Origin: JACKJP01 sp050249695
Lineage (GTDB): Bacteria > Pseudomonadota > Alphaproteobacteria > Rhizobiales > Tepidamorphaceae
NCBI GenBank assembly: GCA_050249695.1
Contig: JBFWQA010000002.1
Coordinates: 372,001 to 436,000, forward strand
DNA length: 64,000 nucleotides
Direction of reading: 5' to 3'
Made by a program: the position numbers and the translations under genes. The notes below the pieces were generated by a model. It was not told where the DNA came from and ran no database searches. It saw only the letters and a program-made list of their open reading frames with translations. Every line of letters begins with the position of its first letter. The stretch's first letter is position 1. This document shows, piece after piece, positions 17,396 to 26,352 of the stretch.

Positions 17396-17959
17396 TCAGC
17401 CTTTGCGTTCCTGCGCCTTCAGCGCGATTCTGATCAGTTCGTCCGTCAGCACGAGCTTGGCTTCAACGATGTCCGCGAGCGGGACGGCGACCTCGCCGGG
17501 CGTCTCGCCGTTTTCCTCTCCCGCTTCGAGGAGGACGTCATCGCCGCGCGTGCCCAGCAGTTTGCCGCGCAGGCGCTTGCGCCCGTCCACCGGCACCGCC
17601 GTCTCCAGCCGCATCTCATGGCCGGACCAGCGGTCGAAATCGGATCTGCGCACCAGCGGGCGATCGATGCCGGGCGAGGACAGCTCCAGATTATAGGCGC
17701 CGGACACGGGGTCCTCGACATCGAGCACCGGCGAGAGCGCGCGGCTGATCGTCTCGCAATCCTCAACCGTCATCGTACCGTCCGGCCGCTCGGCCATCAC
17801 CTGCACCGTCCCGCCGTCCCGGCTTGAAACCTTCACGCGGACCAGCCGGTAGCCAAGCCCGTCGATGACCGGTTCGGCAATCGCCGCCACGCGCGCCGAA
17901 ATGCCGCTTTCGCGGATGAGGCGCGGTTCTGTCTGGTCGTTGCCGGCGATGGCGTTCAT
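17396..17959 (-). CDS. rimP: ribosome maturation factor RimP
   Basis: 30S maturation factor acting early on the 3' domain of 16S rRNA. ~187 residues: an N-terminal domain with VIDGLGYRLVRVKVS and a central YNLELSSPGIDRPLVRRSDF, the family signature, then a C-terminal Sm-like barrel. ATG 17959 is preferred over an in-frame TTG at 17968 because only the ATG has even a weak GGA ribosome site. It is first gene of the nusA-infB operon, preceded within 13 bases by a terminator-like hairpin and U-run (17972-17999). Confidence 0.92.
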   Translation of the reverse strand: MNAIAGNDQTEPRLIRESGISARVAAIAEPVIDGLGYRLVRVKVSSRDGGTVQVMAERPDGTMTVEDCETISRALSPVLDVEDPVSGAYNLELSSPGIDRPLVRRSDFDRWSGHEMRLETAVPVDGRKRLRGKLLGTRGDDVLLEAGEENGETPGEVAVPLADIVEAKLVLTDELIRIALKAQERKG

Positions 17960-17971
17960 GCTGTCCAAAAC

Positions 17972-18017
17972 AAAAAAGAGCGGGGCCGCGCCCCACTCTC
18001 CGATAAAGCCGAGAGTG
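17972..18017 (-). promoter_or_regulatory. attenuator-like leader of the rimP-nusA-infB operon
   Basis: On the coding (minus) strand, a 10-bp hairpin, AGAGTGGGGC-GCG-GCCCCGCTCT (17999 down to 17977, one G-U pair), runs straight into six U (17977-17972): a textbook intrinsic terminator. It ends only 12 bases before the rimP ATG, too close for a promoter between them. The upstream segment CACTCTC (18017-18011) can instead pair with GAGAGTG (18000-17994), which takes up half of the terminator's 5' arm. The two structures are mutually exclusive, as in attenuators. The promoter must lie in the ~70 bases between here and the trmB stop, or further up. Regulation by NusA is inference. Confidence 0.65.
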
Positions 18018-18087
18018 TATTATTGATCGACAGAGCAACGAATGCACCATATCGACAAAGCTATATAAAGCGTGTCGCGGTCGGATT

Positions 18088-18771
18088 TCAAGCCTTCTCC
18101 GCTTCGCCCTCCCGGCGCCGGAAGATCAGATAGGAGGGCCTGCGCCCGGCGGCGACCGCCTTGGCCTCGTAGCGGGTTCCCGGCCAGCCCTCCCATGGCG
18201 TCAGCCAGTCGCGCGCGTCGCGCGCCTCCCAGGCAAAGGCGGGGTGGGCGGCGACCCGCGCGAGCGTCCAGCCGACATAGTGATCGATATCGGAGGCAAA
18301 ACGGATGATGCCGCCGGGCTTCAGGACCCTCGCCATCGCGTCAAGCGTATCCTCGCCGAAGAAGCGGCGCTTGCGATGCCGGCGCTTCGGCCATGGATCG
18401 GGATAGAGGATGTCGATGCGATCGAGCGAGGCAGCATCGAGCCGGAAGAGGATATCGCGCGCGTCGCCGCAATGAAGCCGGATATTGTCCGTCTTCGCCT
18501 CCTCGATTCCCGCGATCAGGCTGGCGACCCCGTTCTCGAAAGGCTCGCAGCCGAGGAACAGCCATTCCGGATGGCGCGCCGCCTCATGCAGCAGGTGTTC
18601 GCCCGCGCCGAAGCCGATCTCCATCGCCGCGACGGGCGAACCGGACACCGCCCGCGGGTCGATGGCCAGCGCCGGCAGCCGCTCGCCGACAAGGGCCTGC
18701 TGGCGCGGCGACAGGGAATGGCCGCGACGGCGGCCATAGAGCAGCCGCCTTTCGCCGTCCTCCCTGGCCAT
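18088..18771 (-). CDS. trmB: tRNA (guanine-N7-)-methyltransferase
   Basis: SAM-dependent enzyme forming m7G46 in tRNA variable loops. 227 residues: the SAM motif MEIGFGAGEHLLHEAARHP, the signature ILYPDPWPKRRHRKRRFFGE with the catalytic Asp, and a C-terminal segment GWPGTRYEAKAVAAGR with the T-x-[YF]-E motif. It lies four bases after metK, which makes its SAM cofactor, so the two are probably co-transcribed. Confidence 0.96.
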   Translation of the reverse strand: MAREDGERRLLYGRRRGHSLSPRQQALVGERLPALAIDPRAVSGSPVAAMEIGFGAGEHLLHEAARHPEWLFLGCEPFENGVASLIAGIEEAKTDNIRLHCGDARDILFRLDAASLDRIDILYPDPWPKRRHRKRRFFGEDTLDAMARVLKPGGIIRFASDIDHYVGWTLARVAAHPAFAWEARDARDWLTPWEGWPGTRYEAKAVAAGRRPSYLIFRRREGEAEKA

Positions 18772-18775
18772 CGGA

Positions 18776-20038
18776 TCAGGCGAGCGCCTTGCGCAACGCC
18801 GGGGCGAGGTCGGTCTTCTCCCAGGAGAAAGAGCCGTCGCGGCCCGGCTTGCGGCCGAAATGGCCGTAGGCCGACGTCTTGGCGTAAATCGGCTTGTTGA
18901 GGTCGAGATGCTTGCGGATGCCGCCCGGCGACAGGTCCATCACCTGGCGCAGCGCCGATTCCAGCCGGTCCTCGGCAACCTTTCCGGTGCCGTGCAGATC
19001 GACATAGACCGACAGCGGCTGGGCGACGCCGATCGCGTAGGAAAGCTGAATCGTGCAGCGGTCGGCGAGCTTGGCGGCCACGACGTTCTTGGCGAGGTAC
19101 CGGGCAGCGTAGGCCGCCGACCGGTCCACCTTCGTGGTGTCCTTGCCCGAGAACGCCCCGCCGCCATGGGGCGCCGCGCCGCCATAGGTGTCGACGATGA
19201 TCTTGCGGCCGGTCAGGCCCGCATCGCCATCGGGTCCGCCGATGACGAACTTGCCGGTCGGATTGACGTACCAGTTGCAGTCGGCCGCGATCGGCAGGCC
19301 GTCCAGCGCCTCGCGGATATAGGGCTCGACAACGCTGCGCACCTTCTTCTGATCCCAGCTTTCGTCCAGATGCTGGGTGGACAGCACGATCTGCGTCACT
19401 TCCGCCGGCATGCCGTCCTGATAACGGACGGTCACCTGACTCTTGGCATCCGGGCCAAGCTTCGCCGCCTCGCCCTTGCCGGCATGGCGAGCCTCGGCGA
19501 GCAGCTGGAGAATGCGGTGCGCGTAATAGATCGGCGCCGGCATGAGGTCGGGCGTCTCGCGGCACGCATAGCCGAACATGATGCCCTGGTCGCCAGCGCC
19601 CTCCTCGCCCTGCCGGTCGGCGGCGCTGTCGACGCCCTGGGCGATGTTGGCCGACTGGCCGTGCAGCAGCACGTCGATCTTGGCGGTCTTCCAGTGGAAG
19701 CCGTTCTGCTCATAGCCGATCTTGCGGATCGCCTTGCGCGCGACGGAACGGAATTTGGAAGGGTTGACCTTGGGGTGCCCGGTGGCGTCGGTTTCGTAGC
19801 CGCCGTCCTTGCTCTTCTTGAGCAGGCTTTCGGGAACACGCACCTCACCGGCGATCACCACCCGATTCGTCGTGGTCAGCACCTCGCAGGCGACACGCAC
19901 TTTCCAGAGGTCCATGCCGCATTTGCGCGCCTCGCGATAGACGAGATCGACGATCTCGTCGGAGATGCGGTCGCAGACCTTGTCGGGATGCCCTTCGGAC
20001 ACAGACTCGCTGGTGAAAAGATAGTTGGCTCTGGACAC
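18776..20038 (-). CDS. metK: S-adenosylmethionine synthetase
   Basis: Makes SAM from methionine and ATP. 420 residues. The signatures GAGDQGIMFGYACRETPDLM and GGGAFSGKDTTKVDRSAAYAARY are intact, and the N-terminus SESVSEGHPDKVCDRISDEI carries the ATP-binding His. It starts with GTG, preceded by GGCGGGGG. The 183-base upstream gap is GC-rich with a small CACCCG/CGGGTG hairpin (20069-20088); I recognise no SAM-class riboswitch there. Confidence 0.97.
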   Translation of the reverse strand: MSRANYLFTSESVSEGHPDKVCDRISDEIVDLVYREARKCGMDLWKVRVACEVLTTTNRVVIAGEVRVPESLLKKSKDGGYETDATGHPKVNPSKFRSVARKAIRKIGYEQNGFHWKTAKIDVLLHGQSANIAQGVDSAADRQGEEGAGDQGIMFGYACRETPDLMPAPIYYAHRILQLLAEARHAGKGEAAKLGPDAKSQVTVRYQDGMPAEVTQIVLSTQHLDESWDQKKVRSVVEPYIREALDGLPIAADCNWYVNPTGKFVIGGPDGDAGLTGRKIIVDTYGGAAPHGGGAFSGKDTTKVDRSAAYAARYLAKNVVAAKLADRCTIQLSYAIGVAQPLSVYVDLHGTGKVAEDRLESALRQVMDLSPGGIRKHLDLNKPIYAKTSAYGHFGRKPGRDGSFSWEKTDLAPALRKALA

Positions 20039-20221
20039 GGTACCCCCGCCTAGCGCTGTTCAATCCCTCACCCGCACGGCGACGGGTGCGTCCCGCGGGG
20101 CCAAGCCTTCTGACAGGCGCGGGGGGCGCGCGTCAAGATGCGTCCGCCCCGGAGCGCGCGTCAGGAACGGGGCCGGGCGCCCCGGCAGCAAGGCATATGG
20201 CGCGCGAAAGGAACCGGGAGG

Positions 20222-20623
20222 TCAGTCTTCGGCAGTGGGTTCGGCCAGGGCATTGACGAGATCGACGATGCGCTTCTGCACATTGGAGTCGCCGATACGC
20301 TGGAAGGCACGGTTGAGGCGAACGCCTTCGGCCGACGCAAGACCGTCGGCAAGGTATTCGTGGGACGGCTCGGCGAGACCATGGCCATTGCCGTCATCAA
20401 GTCCTTCGTAGAAATAGGAAATCGGCACGTCCAGAATGCGGGCGATATCGAAAAGCCGGCTGGCGCTGATTCTGTTGGTGGCGCGTTCGTATTTCTGGAT
20501 CTGCTGGAACGTCAGGCCGAGCTGCTCGCCCAGTCTTTCCTGACTCATGCCGATGAGGATGCGCCGCATCCGCATCCGATTCCCGACATGCTCGTCGATG
20601 CGCGTCGCCGATCTGCTGCTCAT
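20222..20623 (-). CDS. XRE/Cro-C1-type HTH transcriptional regulator
   Basis: ~133-residue DNA-binding protein. HTH_3 domain at about residues 10-65: RMRMRRILIGMSQERLGEQL, then GLTFQQIQKYERATNRISAS, where FQQIQKYE is the recognition helix typical of the rhizobial subgroup. The rest is an acidic C-terminal arm. ATG 20623 is chosen because homologues begin with the I-D-x-H-V-G-x-R pattern a few residues in; the frame is open upstream to 20710. Recalled rhizobial order places it between lnt and metK, as here. Targets are unknown; metK regulation is a reasonable guess from position only. Confidence 0.85.
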   Translation of the reverse strand: MSSRSATRIDEHVGNRMRMRRILIGMSQERLGEQLGLTFQQIQKYERATNRISASRLFDIARILDVPISYFYEGLDDGNGHGLAEPSHEYLADGLASAEGVRLNRAFQRIGDSNVQKRIVDLVNALAEPTAED

Positions 20624-20774
20624 ATGGCCGCCGGTCATATAGCCGCTGCCCGCGCAGATGAGCGCCTCATCGTCATTTCCACCCCCGTCTTGTAAACAGG
20701 AATCGTACAAAGTTTTGCAACTGGTGGGAATGCGAACGCTTCACGTATGTAGAAAGTGACGCCGGACGATGCTC

Positions 20775-22367
20775 TTATCGGCGGCGCGCGATCGCCGCGC
20801 CGAGAAGTGTAAGCGCCAGCAAGGCGGGCAGGCCGAAGCGCCACCAGGAGGCGGCGCGCAGAAAGGGCGGGGGGGCGAGAGCCGCAGGCAGCGCCGCATC
20901 AATGACGCCGCGACCCCCAAGATCGATGTGCTGCAACATGCGCCCATAGGGATCGAAAACCGCCGAGATCCCGGTATTCGCCGCACGCACGACCGGGAGC
21001 CCCGTTTCGACGGCGCGCAGGCGCGCCTGCAGGAGATGCTGGTAGGGGCCGCTGGTGCGCCCGAACCAGGCGTCGTTTGTGACGTTCAGGATCCAGTCGG
21101 CGCCCCGCGCACCGGCGGCAACCGCCTGCGAGAAAATGATCTCATAGCAGATCAGCGGCAATGCGGGCGGCATGCGGCCGCTCTTCAGCAGCGCCCGGCT
21201 CCCGCCCGCCGAGAACCCGCCGATCACCCGGGTCAGCTGGCGAAGACCCAGCTTCTCCAATGCCCGCTGAAAGGGCAGATATTCGCCGAACGGCACCAGA
21301 TGGACCTTGTCGTAATTCGCCAGCAATCCGGCATCGTCGTCGAGAAGCTGAATGGAGTTGAAGACGTCGATCCCGTCCGGCGCGTCGGCGTTCTCCGCGA
21401 CGCGCTGCATGCCCGCCGCCAGTCCAGTGCCGAGCGGCAGCATCGCGGCGATGGCGGCGCGGGCCGACGGCTCGCGGTCGAGGAGAAGGGGCAGCGACGA
21501 TTCCGGCCAGACGATGAGATCGACGTCGGCGGCGCTCGCGTGCTCCGGTCCCGTCGCCTGATCGCTGAGACTGAGATAGGTGGACAGGACGTCACCCTTC
21601 AGTTCCGGCTTCCATTTGTCACGCTGGTCGATATCGGGCTGCACGATCCGCACGGTGAAGGGCGCCGCGCGCTCCTCGACCGGAATCTGAAGCCGGTAAA
21701 GGCCGAACCCGGCCATGGCGACGAGGAGCGTGGCGGCCAGCACCGGTGGCGCCCAGCGGCGGCGGCCCTCGCCGCCCAGCGCCGCCGGCGCGGCGAAGAT
21801 AAAGAGTGTAAGGAACGAAAAGCCGTCTATCCCGGTCAGGGAAACGGTTTGCAGAAGCGCCGCGTTGGCCGCCGGCCCGTCGCCGAAGCCGTTCCAGGGA
21901 AAACCGGTGAAGAATATGCCGCGCGCGATCTCGGCAAGGGATAGCGCGGCCGCGAAGATCGCGACCCGCCAGGGCCCCCGGCACCAGACCGCGCGGGCAA
22001 GACCCGCGCCGATCGCGACATACAGGGCAAGGAAAGCGGGCAGGCCGGCAATCGCGAACGGAAGCATCCAGGCAAAGGTTTCCGCCTCGACCAGAAAGGC
22101 GCTGCCGATCCACCAGAGCCCCGCGAGGAAATAGCCGAAGCCGAAGAACCACCCCGCGATCGCCGCAGAGCCGATTCCGGCGAACCGGCCGCCCCCTTCG
22201 GGCAGGGCGCCGTCGATCAGCCAGACGAGGACGGGGAGCGTGACGACGAGAACGGGAAACGCGCCGAGGGGTGCCAGCGCGAGGGCGGAAACGGCGCCCG
22301 CGGCGAAGGCGATGGCGCAGCGACGCCATCCCCATTGCAGGACTACCCAGCCGGCCATTCTATCCAT
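20775..22367 (-). CDS. lnt: apolipoprotein N-acyltransferase
   Basis: Inner-membrane enzyme that adds the third acyl chain to the N-terminal cysteine of lipoproteins. About 530 residues: six or more hydrophobic helices in the first ~220, then a nitrilase-like periplasmic domain with the Glu of VWPESSLPLLLD, a Lys near YDKVHLVPFGEYLPF and the catalytic Cys in PLICYEIIF. A final helix (FGLPALLALTLLGAAI) precedes the basic end. ATG 22367 (after AGGTG) is preferred to GTG 22376. It lies downstream of corC as in E. coli ybeX-lnt. Confidence 0.95.
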   Translation of the reverse strand: MDRMAGWVVLQWGWRRCAIAFAAGAVSALALAPLGAFPVLVVTLPVLVWLIDGALPEGGGRFAGIGSAAIAGWFFGFGYFLAGLWWIGSAFLVEAETFAWMLPFAIAGLPAFLALYVAIGAGLARAVWCRGPWRVAIFAAALSLAEIARGIFFTGFPWNGFGDGPAANAALLQTVSLTGIDGFSFLTLFIFAAPAALGGEGRRRWAPPVLAATLLVAMAGFGLYRLQIPVEERAAPFTVRIVQPDIDQRDKWKPELKGDVLSTYLSLSDQATGPEHASAADVDLIVWPESSLPLLLDREPSARAAIAAMLPLGTGLAAGMQRVAENADAPDGIDVFNSIQLLDDDAGLLANYDKVHLVPFGEYLPFQRALEKLGLRQLTRVIGGFSAGGSRALLKSGRMPPALPLICYEIIFSQAVAAGARGADWILNVTNDAWFGRTSGPYQHLLQARLRAVETGLPVVRAANTGISAVFDPYGRMLQHIDLGGRGVIDAALPAALAPPPFLRAASWWRFGLPALLALTLLGAAIARRR

Positions 22368-22394
22368 GGAAGACACCTGTGTTTGCGTGAAACT

Positions 22395-23408
22395 TCAGGT
22401 CGCCTTGTCCGGCGGGGGCGGACGCCGCCGACGGGTCTTGCGCGCCTCCGGGGGATCGCCAGGCAGGATCTTCACGCGCTTGATACGGCGCGGATCGGCG
22501 TCGAGAATCTCGAATTCAAAATCCTCCGACACGCGCACGACCTCACCGCGCACGGGCACCCGGCCGGCCCGATGGAACACCAGTCCGCCGATCGTATCGA
22601 CCTCTTCGATAATGTCGGCGGGCACGATCTCCCGCCCGAGCGCGGCATGTAGATCCTCGATGGAGGCGCGCGCATCGGCGATGAAAACGCCGGCGCCGAC
22701 GGCGACTATCTGCGGCGACGTCTGTTCGTCATGCTCGTCTTCGATATCGCCGACGACCTCCTCGACAACGTCCTCGATGGAGACCAGACCGTCGGTTCCG
22801 CCATATTCATCGACCACCAGCGCCATGTGGATCCGGGTCGTCTGCATCTTCACCATCAGATCGCCAACAGGCATTGACGGGGGAACATAGAGAATTTCCC
22901 GGGTCAGACCCGCCTTCTGCACCGTCACCGACAGATCGACGCGCTTGAGATCGAAGGCCGACGTCTCGCCCGCCGCGCCTTTGCGGCCGCGGGACGACTT
23001 GCCGGCTATCGCCTTGGCGGCCAGGTAGGCCATGAGATCCTTGATGTGAACCATGCCGAGCGGATCGTCGAGCGTTTCCCGATAGACGGGCAGGCGCGAA
23101 TGGCCGCCCTTCCGGAAGAGCTGGATAATGCTGTCGAGGCTGTCCTGCGCCTCGATGGCAACGACGTCGGCGCGCGGCACCATGACATCCTCGACGCGGC
23201 GGTCCCGCAGGTCGAGGATGTTGCGCAGCATCGTGCGCTCCTTGGGGGAGAGATGATCGGCGGAGGTTCCCTCCTCGCCGAGCGCATCCTCGATGCTGTC
23301 GCGGACCGAATGGTTCCGATCGCCGAAAATGCCCTGCAGCCAGTTGAAGAAGCCGCCCTCGTCGCGCGCCGGCGGGGTGCCGGTTTCCCTTTCCGATTCG
23401 CCGTTCAT
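22395..23408 (-). CDS. corC: CorC/HlyC-family CBS-domain protein (transporter-associated)
   Basis: 337 residues, cytoplasmic. Two CBS domains (about 70-205; DVMVPRADVVAIEAQDSLD opens the first) and a C-terminal CorC_HlyC domain (about 235-315, IGGLVFHRAGRVPVRGEVV). E. coli CorC/YbeX is linked to magnesium/cobalt efflux and to ribosome metabolism in the same ybeY neighbourhood. No transmembrane DUF21 part is present, so this is the short soluble form. The start overlaps the ybeY stop by four bases. Confidence 0.9.
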   Translation of the reverse strand: MNGESERETGTPPARDEGGFFNWLQGIFGDRNHSVRDSIEDALGEEGTSADHLSPKERTMLRNILDLRDRRVEDVMVPRADVVAIEAQDSLDSIIQLFRKGGHSRLPVYRETLDDPLGMVHIKDLMAYLAAKAIAGKSSRGRKGAAGETSAFDLKRVDLSVTVQKAGLTREILYVPPSMPVGDLMVKMQTTRIHMALVVDEYGGTDGLVSIEDVVEEVVGDIEDEHDEQTSPQIVAVGAGVFIADARASIEDLHAALGREIVPADIIEEVDTIGGLVFHRAGRVPVRGEVVRVSEDFEFEILDADPRRIKRVKILPGDPPEARKTRRRRPPPPDKAT

Positions 23409-23917
23409 TGCGCTCTCACTTCGATCTCGGCATAGGGATCGGCAATACCGAGCCTTGCCAGGACATCGCGTTCCAGCGCTTCCATTTCCTCGGCCTCTTC
23501 GTCGTTTTCGTGGTCGTAGCCCGCAAGATGCAGCAACCCGTGGACGATGAGATGGGCGACATGATGGTCGAAACGCTTGTGCTCCTCGTCAGCTTCGCGG
23601 CGCACTGTCTGAAGAGCAAGGATGACGTCTCCCAGATAGTTTTCCGGCGACCCTGGACCGGGCGGAAAGGACAGGACGTTGGTCGGCCTGTCCTTCTGCC
23701 GGAAGCGTTCATTGAGCGCGCGCACATGATCGTCGTCGCTCAGCATCAGGCTCGCCTCACCTTGAACATCGATGAAAGCGGCAAGGCATGAGGCGACGCC
23801 CGCCGCGAAATCCTCGTCGATGACGGAAGGCCAGCCATCAACTTCCGTATCCACGTTCAAGCGCAGCGAGCCTTCGGCGCCGGCTTCGGGGCCGGACTGC
23901 GTCTGTGGCCTATCCAC
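23405..23917 (-). CDS. ybeY: endoribonuclease YbeY (rRNA maturation factor)
   Basis: Single-strand-specific metal-dependent RNase for 16S rRNA 3'-end maturation and 70S quality control. About 170 residues. The zinc motif H-x3-H-x5-H is visible in HLIVHGLLHLAGYDHENDEE, preceded by the conserved RFRQKDRPTNVLSFP. The GTG at 23917 is inferred: it lies at the phoH stop (8-base overlap) with AAGGAG 11 bases upstream; the frame is open further up. Confidence 0.93.
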   Translation of the reverse strand: MDRPQTQSGPEAGAEGSLRLNVDTEVDGWPSVIDEDFAAGVASCLAAFIDVQGEASLMLSDDDHVRALNERFRQKDRPTNVLSFPPGPGSPENYLGDVILALQTVRREADEEHKRFDHHVAHLIVHGLLHLAGYDHENDEEAEEMEALERDVLARLGIADPYAEIEVRAQ

Positions 23918-24920
23918 TTGCCGGGCCGCTCCTTTCGCCAGCGCCTTCATAGGCTTCGACGATGCGCTGCACCAGCGGGTGGCGCACGACGTCCGCCGAC
24001 TTGAAGGCGATCGTCCCGACACCCGGCGTGTTGGAAAGGCGCGCGACGGCATCGGCGAGGCCCGACATCTGGCCGGCCGGCAGATCGACCTGCGACGGGT
24101 CGCCGGTGACGATCATGCGGCCGCCCTCGCCCAGGCGGGTCAGGAACATCTTCATCTGCATGGGCGTGCAGTTCTGGGCCTCGTCGAGGATGACCGCGGC
24201 ATTCGCCAGCGTGCGGCCGCGCATGAAGGCGAGCGGGGCGATCTCGATGCCATTGGTCTGCAGGCCGCGCTCGACCCGTTCGGGCGGCATCATGTCGTAG
24301 AGCGCGTCATAGAGCGGGCGAAGATAGGGATCGACCTTTTCGCGCATGTCGCCCGGCAGGAAGCCGAGACGCTCGCCGGCTTCGACGGCCGGGCGCGACA
24401 GCACGATGCGGTCGACGGCGCCGCGTTCAAGCAGCGAGGCGGCATGCGCGACCGCGAGATAGGTCTTGCCGGTGCCGGCGGGGCCGGTCGCGAAGACAAG
24501 TTCGTGATTGTTGAGAAGTCTGAGATAGCGATCCTGATTGGGCGAGCGCGCCGTCACCGTGCGTCGGCGCGTCGCGATCTGGGCGAGACCGGCAATACCG
24601 GGAAGCTGCCCCTGATGCACGGCGCGCGCGTTGACCAGACGAATCGCCGCCTCCACCTCGGAGACGCCGATCTCCTCGCCGCGCCGCAGGCGCTGGTAGA
24701 GACCTTCCAGAATCTCCCCGGCCAGGGCGACCGCGTCCTTCGCCCCGCGCAACGCCACGACCGTGCCGCGGGCGCTCGCCTCAATGCCGAGCCTCTGCTC
24801 GAGGACGGCGAGGTTCTGATCGAACTGGCCGTACAGGTCGCTGGTCAGACGATTGTCGTCGAACTCCAGCGTGCGCTCTATCAAGGGCATGTCTGCGGCA
24901 CCTGTCGACGGCCTGTCCAT
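23910..24920 (-). CDS. phoH: PhoH-like ATPase (PhoL/YbeZ)
   Basis: P-loop ATPase of the PhoH family, usually encoded with ybeY and thought to act with it in RNA metabolism. About 336 residues: an N-terminal KH-like segment, then Walker A in ATGPAGTGKTYLAVAHAASL, Walker B in AAVILDEAQNCTPMQMKMFL, and the conserved RMIVTGDPSQVDLP. ATG 24920, five bases after the miaB stop, is selected; ATG 24890 is possible. It belongs to the row miaB-phoH-ybeY-corC-lnt. Confidence 0.93.
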   Translation of the reverse strand: MDRPSTGAADMPLIERTLEFDDNRLTSDLYGQFDQNLAVLEQRLGIEASARGTVVALRGAKDAVALAGEILEGLYQRLRRGEEIGVSEVEAAIRLVNARAVHQGQLPGIAGLAQIATRRRTVTARSPNQDRYLRLLNNHELVFATGPAGTGKTYLAVAHAASLLERGAVDRIVLSRPAVEAGERLGFLPGDMREKVDPYLRPLYDALYDMMPPERVERGLQTNGIEIAPLAFMRGRTLANAAVILDEAQNCTPMQMKMFLTRLGEGGRMIVTGDPSQVDLPAGQMSGLADAVARLSNTPGVGTIAFKSADVVRHPLVQRIVEAYEGAGERSGPASG

Positions 24921-24925
24921 TTTTC

Positions 24926-26290
24926 TCAAACGGAAGCCTCCACGCTTCGCTTTGTCCCGTTCGGGACAGACAGGGGCGTGGCGAACAGCGAGTTGCCGGC
25001 GACCCTGTCGATTCGGCACATCATGATTGCACCGATCGCGTCCTCAGCGCCATCAAAATGCACCGGCTGGTTCCACGGCGACCGGCCCATCAGCTGACCG
25101 GGATGCCGGCCCGTCTTTTCGATCAGCACGGGCATCCGCAGCCCGACCGAAGCGCCGTTGAAGGCATGCTGCTGGCCGAGCAGCAGCGCCTGCAGCCGCT
25201 GCAGCCTCTCGGCCTTCACCGCTTCGGGGATCTGCGCCTCGAGCGAGGCGGCCGGCGTGCCGGGACGGGCGGAATATTTGAAGGAATAGGCCTGAGCGAA
25301 CCCGACCTCGTCCGCCAGCCGCATGGTCGCGTCGAAATCCTCGTCCGTCTCGCCGGGAAAGCCGGCGATGAAATCGGACGAAAAGGCGATGTCGGGGCGT
25401 GCCTTGCGCAGGAGGTCGATCTTGCGCAGATAGTCGGCCGCCGTGTGCTTGCGGTTCATGGCGGCAAGGATGCGGTCCGACCCGGACTGTACCGGCAGAT
25501 GCAGATAGGGCATGAGCTCGGGCAGGTCGCGATGGGCGGCCAGCAGCGTGTCGTCGATGTCGCGCGGATGGCTCGTCGTATAGCGGATACGGCCGATCCC
25601 GCCGATGCCGGCGAGGGCGAAGACGAGCCGGCCCAGTGTCCATTCCGATCCGTCCGGCCCTTCGCCGTGATAGGCGTTGACGTTCTGGCCGAGCAGGGTG
25701 ATCTCGCGCACCCCACGCTCGGCAAGGGCGGCCGCCTCGGCAAGAATGCGGCCGACCGGGCGCGAGACCTCCGCGCCGCGCGTGTAAGGCACGACGCAGA
25801 AGGTGCAGAATTTGTCGCAGCCTTCCTGAATGGTCAGAAACGCGCTGGGCGTTGCCGCGCGCGCCGTCGGCGCGGGCAGATGATCGAACTTGTCCTCGGC
25901 GGGAAAATCGGTGTCGACGATGGCGCGTTCGCCGTCGTCGAGCCGGCCGAGATATTCCGGCAGCCGGTGAAAGGTCTGCGGCCCGAAGACGAGATCGACG
26001 ACGGGCGCGCGGGCGACGATCTCGGCGCCCTCGGCCTGGGCGACGCAGCCGGCGACGGCGATACGGCGCGCTCGCGCCGCCTTCTTCAGCCGGCCAATCT
26101 CCGAATAGACCTTCTCGGACGCCTTCTCGCGGATATGACAGGTGTTGAGGATCACGAGATCCGCATCCTCGCCGGAGCGGCTCTCGGCATAGCCCTCCGC
26201 CGCGAGGATCGAGGCCATGCGCTCCGAATCGTGGACGTTCATCTGGCACCCGTAGGTCTTGATGAAATAGGTCCGGGGCTTCTCGTTCAT
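24926..26290 (-). CDS. miaB: tRNA-2-methylthio-N6-dimethylallyladenosine synthase MiaB
   Basis: Radical-SAM methylthiotransferase that turns i6A37 into ms2i6A37 in tRNAs. 454 residues: an N-terminal MTTase domain with the cluster cysteines (KTYGCQMNVHDSE, NTCHIREKA, AGCVAQAEG), the radical SAM CxxxCxxC in EGCDKFCTFCVVPYTRG, and a C-terminal TRAM domain. The ATG at 26290 begins MNEKPRTYFIKTYGCQ, matching family starts; the same frame stays open for ~1.2 kb upstream but that part is antisense-like and not coding. Confidence 0.96.
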   Translation of the reverse strand: MNEKPRTYFIKTYGCQMNVHDSERMASILAAEGYAESRSGEDADLVILNTCHIREKASEKVYSEIGRLKKAARARRIAVAGCVAQAEGAEIVARAPVVDLVFGPQTFHRLPEYLGRLDDGERAIVDTDFPAEDKFDHLPAPTARAATPSAFLTIQEGCDKFCTFCVVPYTRGAEVSRPVGRILAEAAALAERGVREITLLGQNVNAYHGEGPDGSEWTLGRLVFALAGIGGIGRIRYTTSHPRDIDDTLLAAHRDLPELMPYLHLPVQSGSDRILAAMNRKHTAADYLRKIDLLRKARPDIAFSSDFIAGFPGETDEDFDATMRLADEVGFAQAYSFKYSARPGTPAASLEAQIPEAVKAERLQRLQALLLGQQHAFNGASVGLRMPVLIEKTGRHPGQLMGRSPWNQPVHFDGAEDAIGAIMMCRIDRVAGNSLFATPLSVPNGTKRSVEASV

Positions 26291-26352
26291 CGGTCTAAAG
26301 CTCGGGTCCAGGCTCGATTGCAACAGCTGCGGCGGCGCGACAGGATCGCCGC

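Noticed and set aside
12091..17433. A 1780-codon open frame on the plus strand across rbfA-infB-ylxR-nusA
   Set aside because: It is the antisense shadow of well-identified genes in high-G+C DNA: low-complexity Arg/Asp/His-rich translation with no family resemblance.
20039..20221. SAM riboswitch in the metK leader
   Set aside because: Only a short CACCCG/CGGGTG hairpin is present; no SAM-II, SAM/SAH or other riboswitch core could be recognised.
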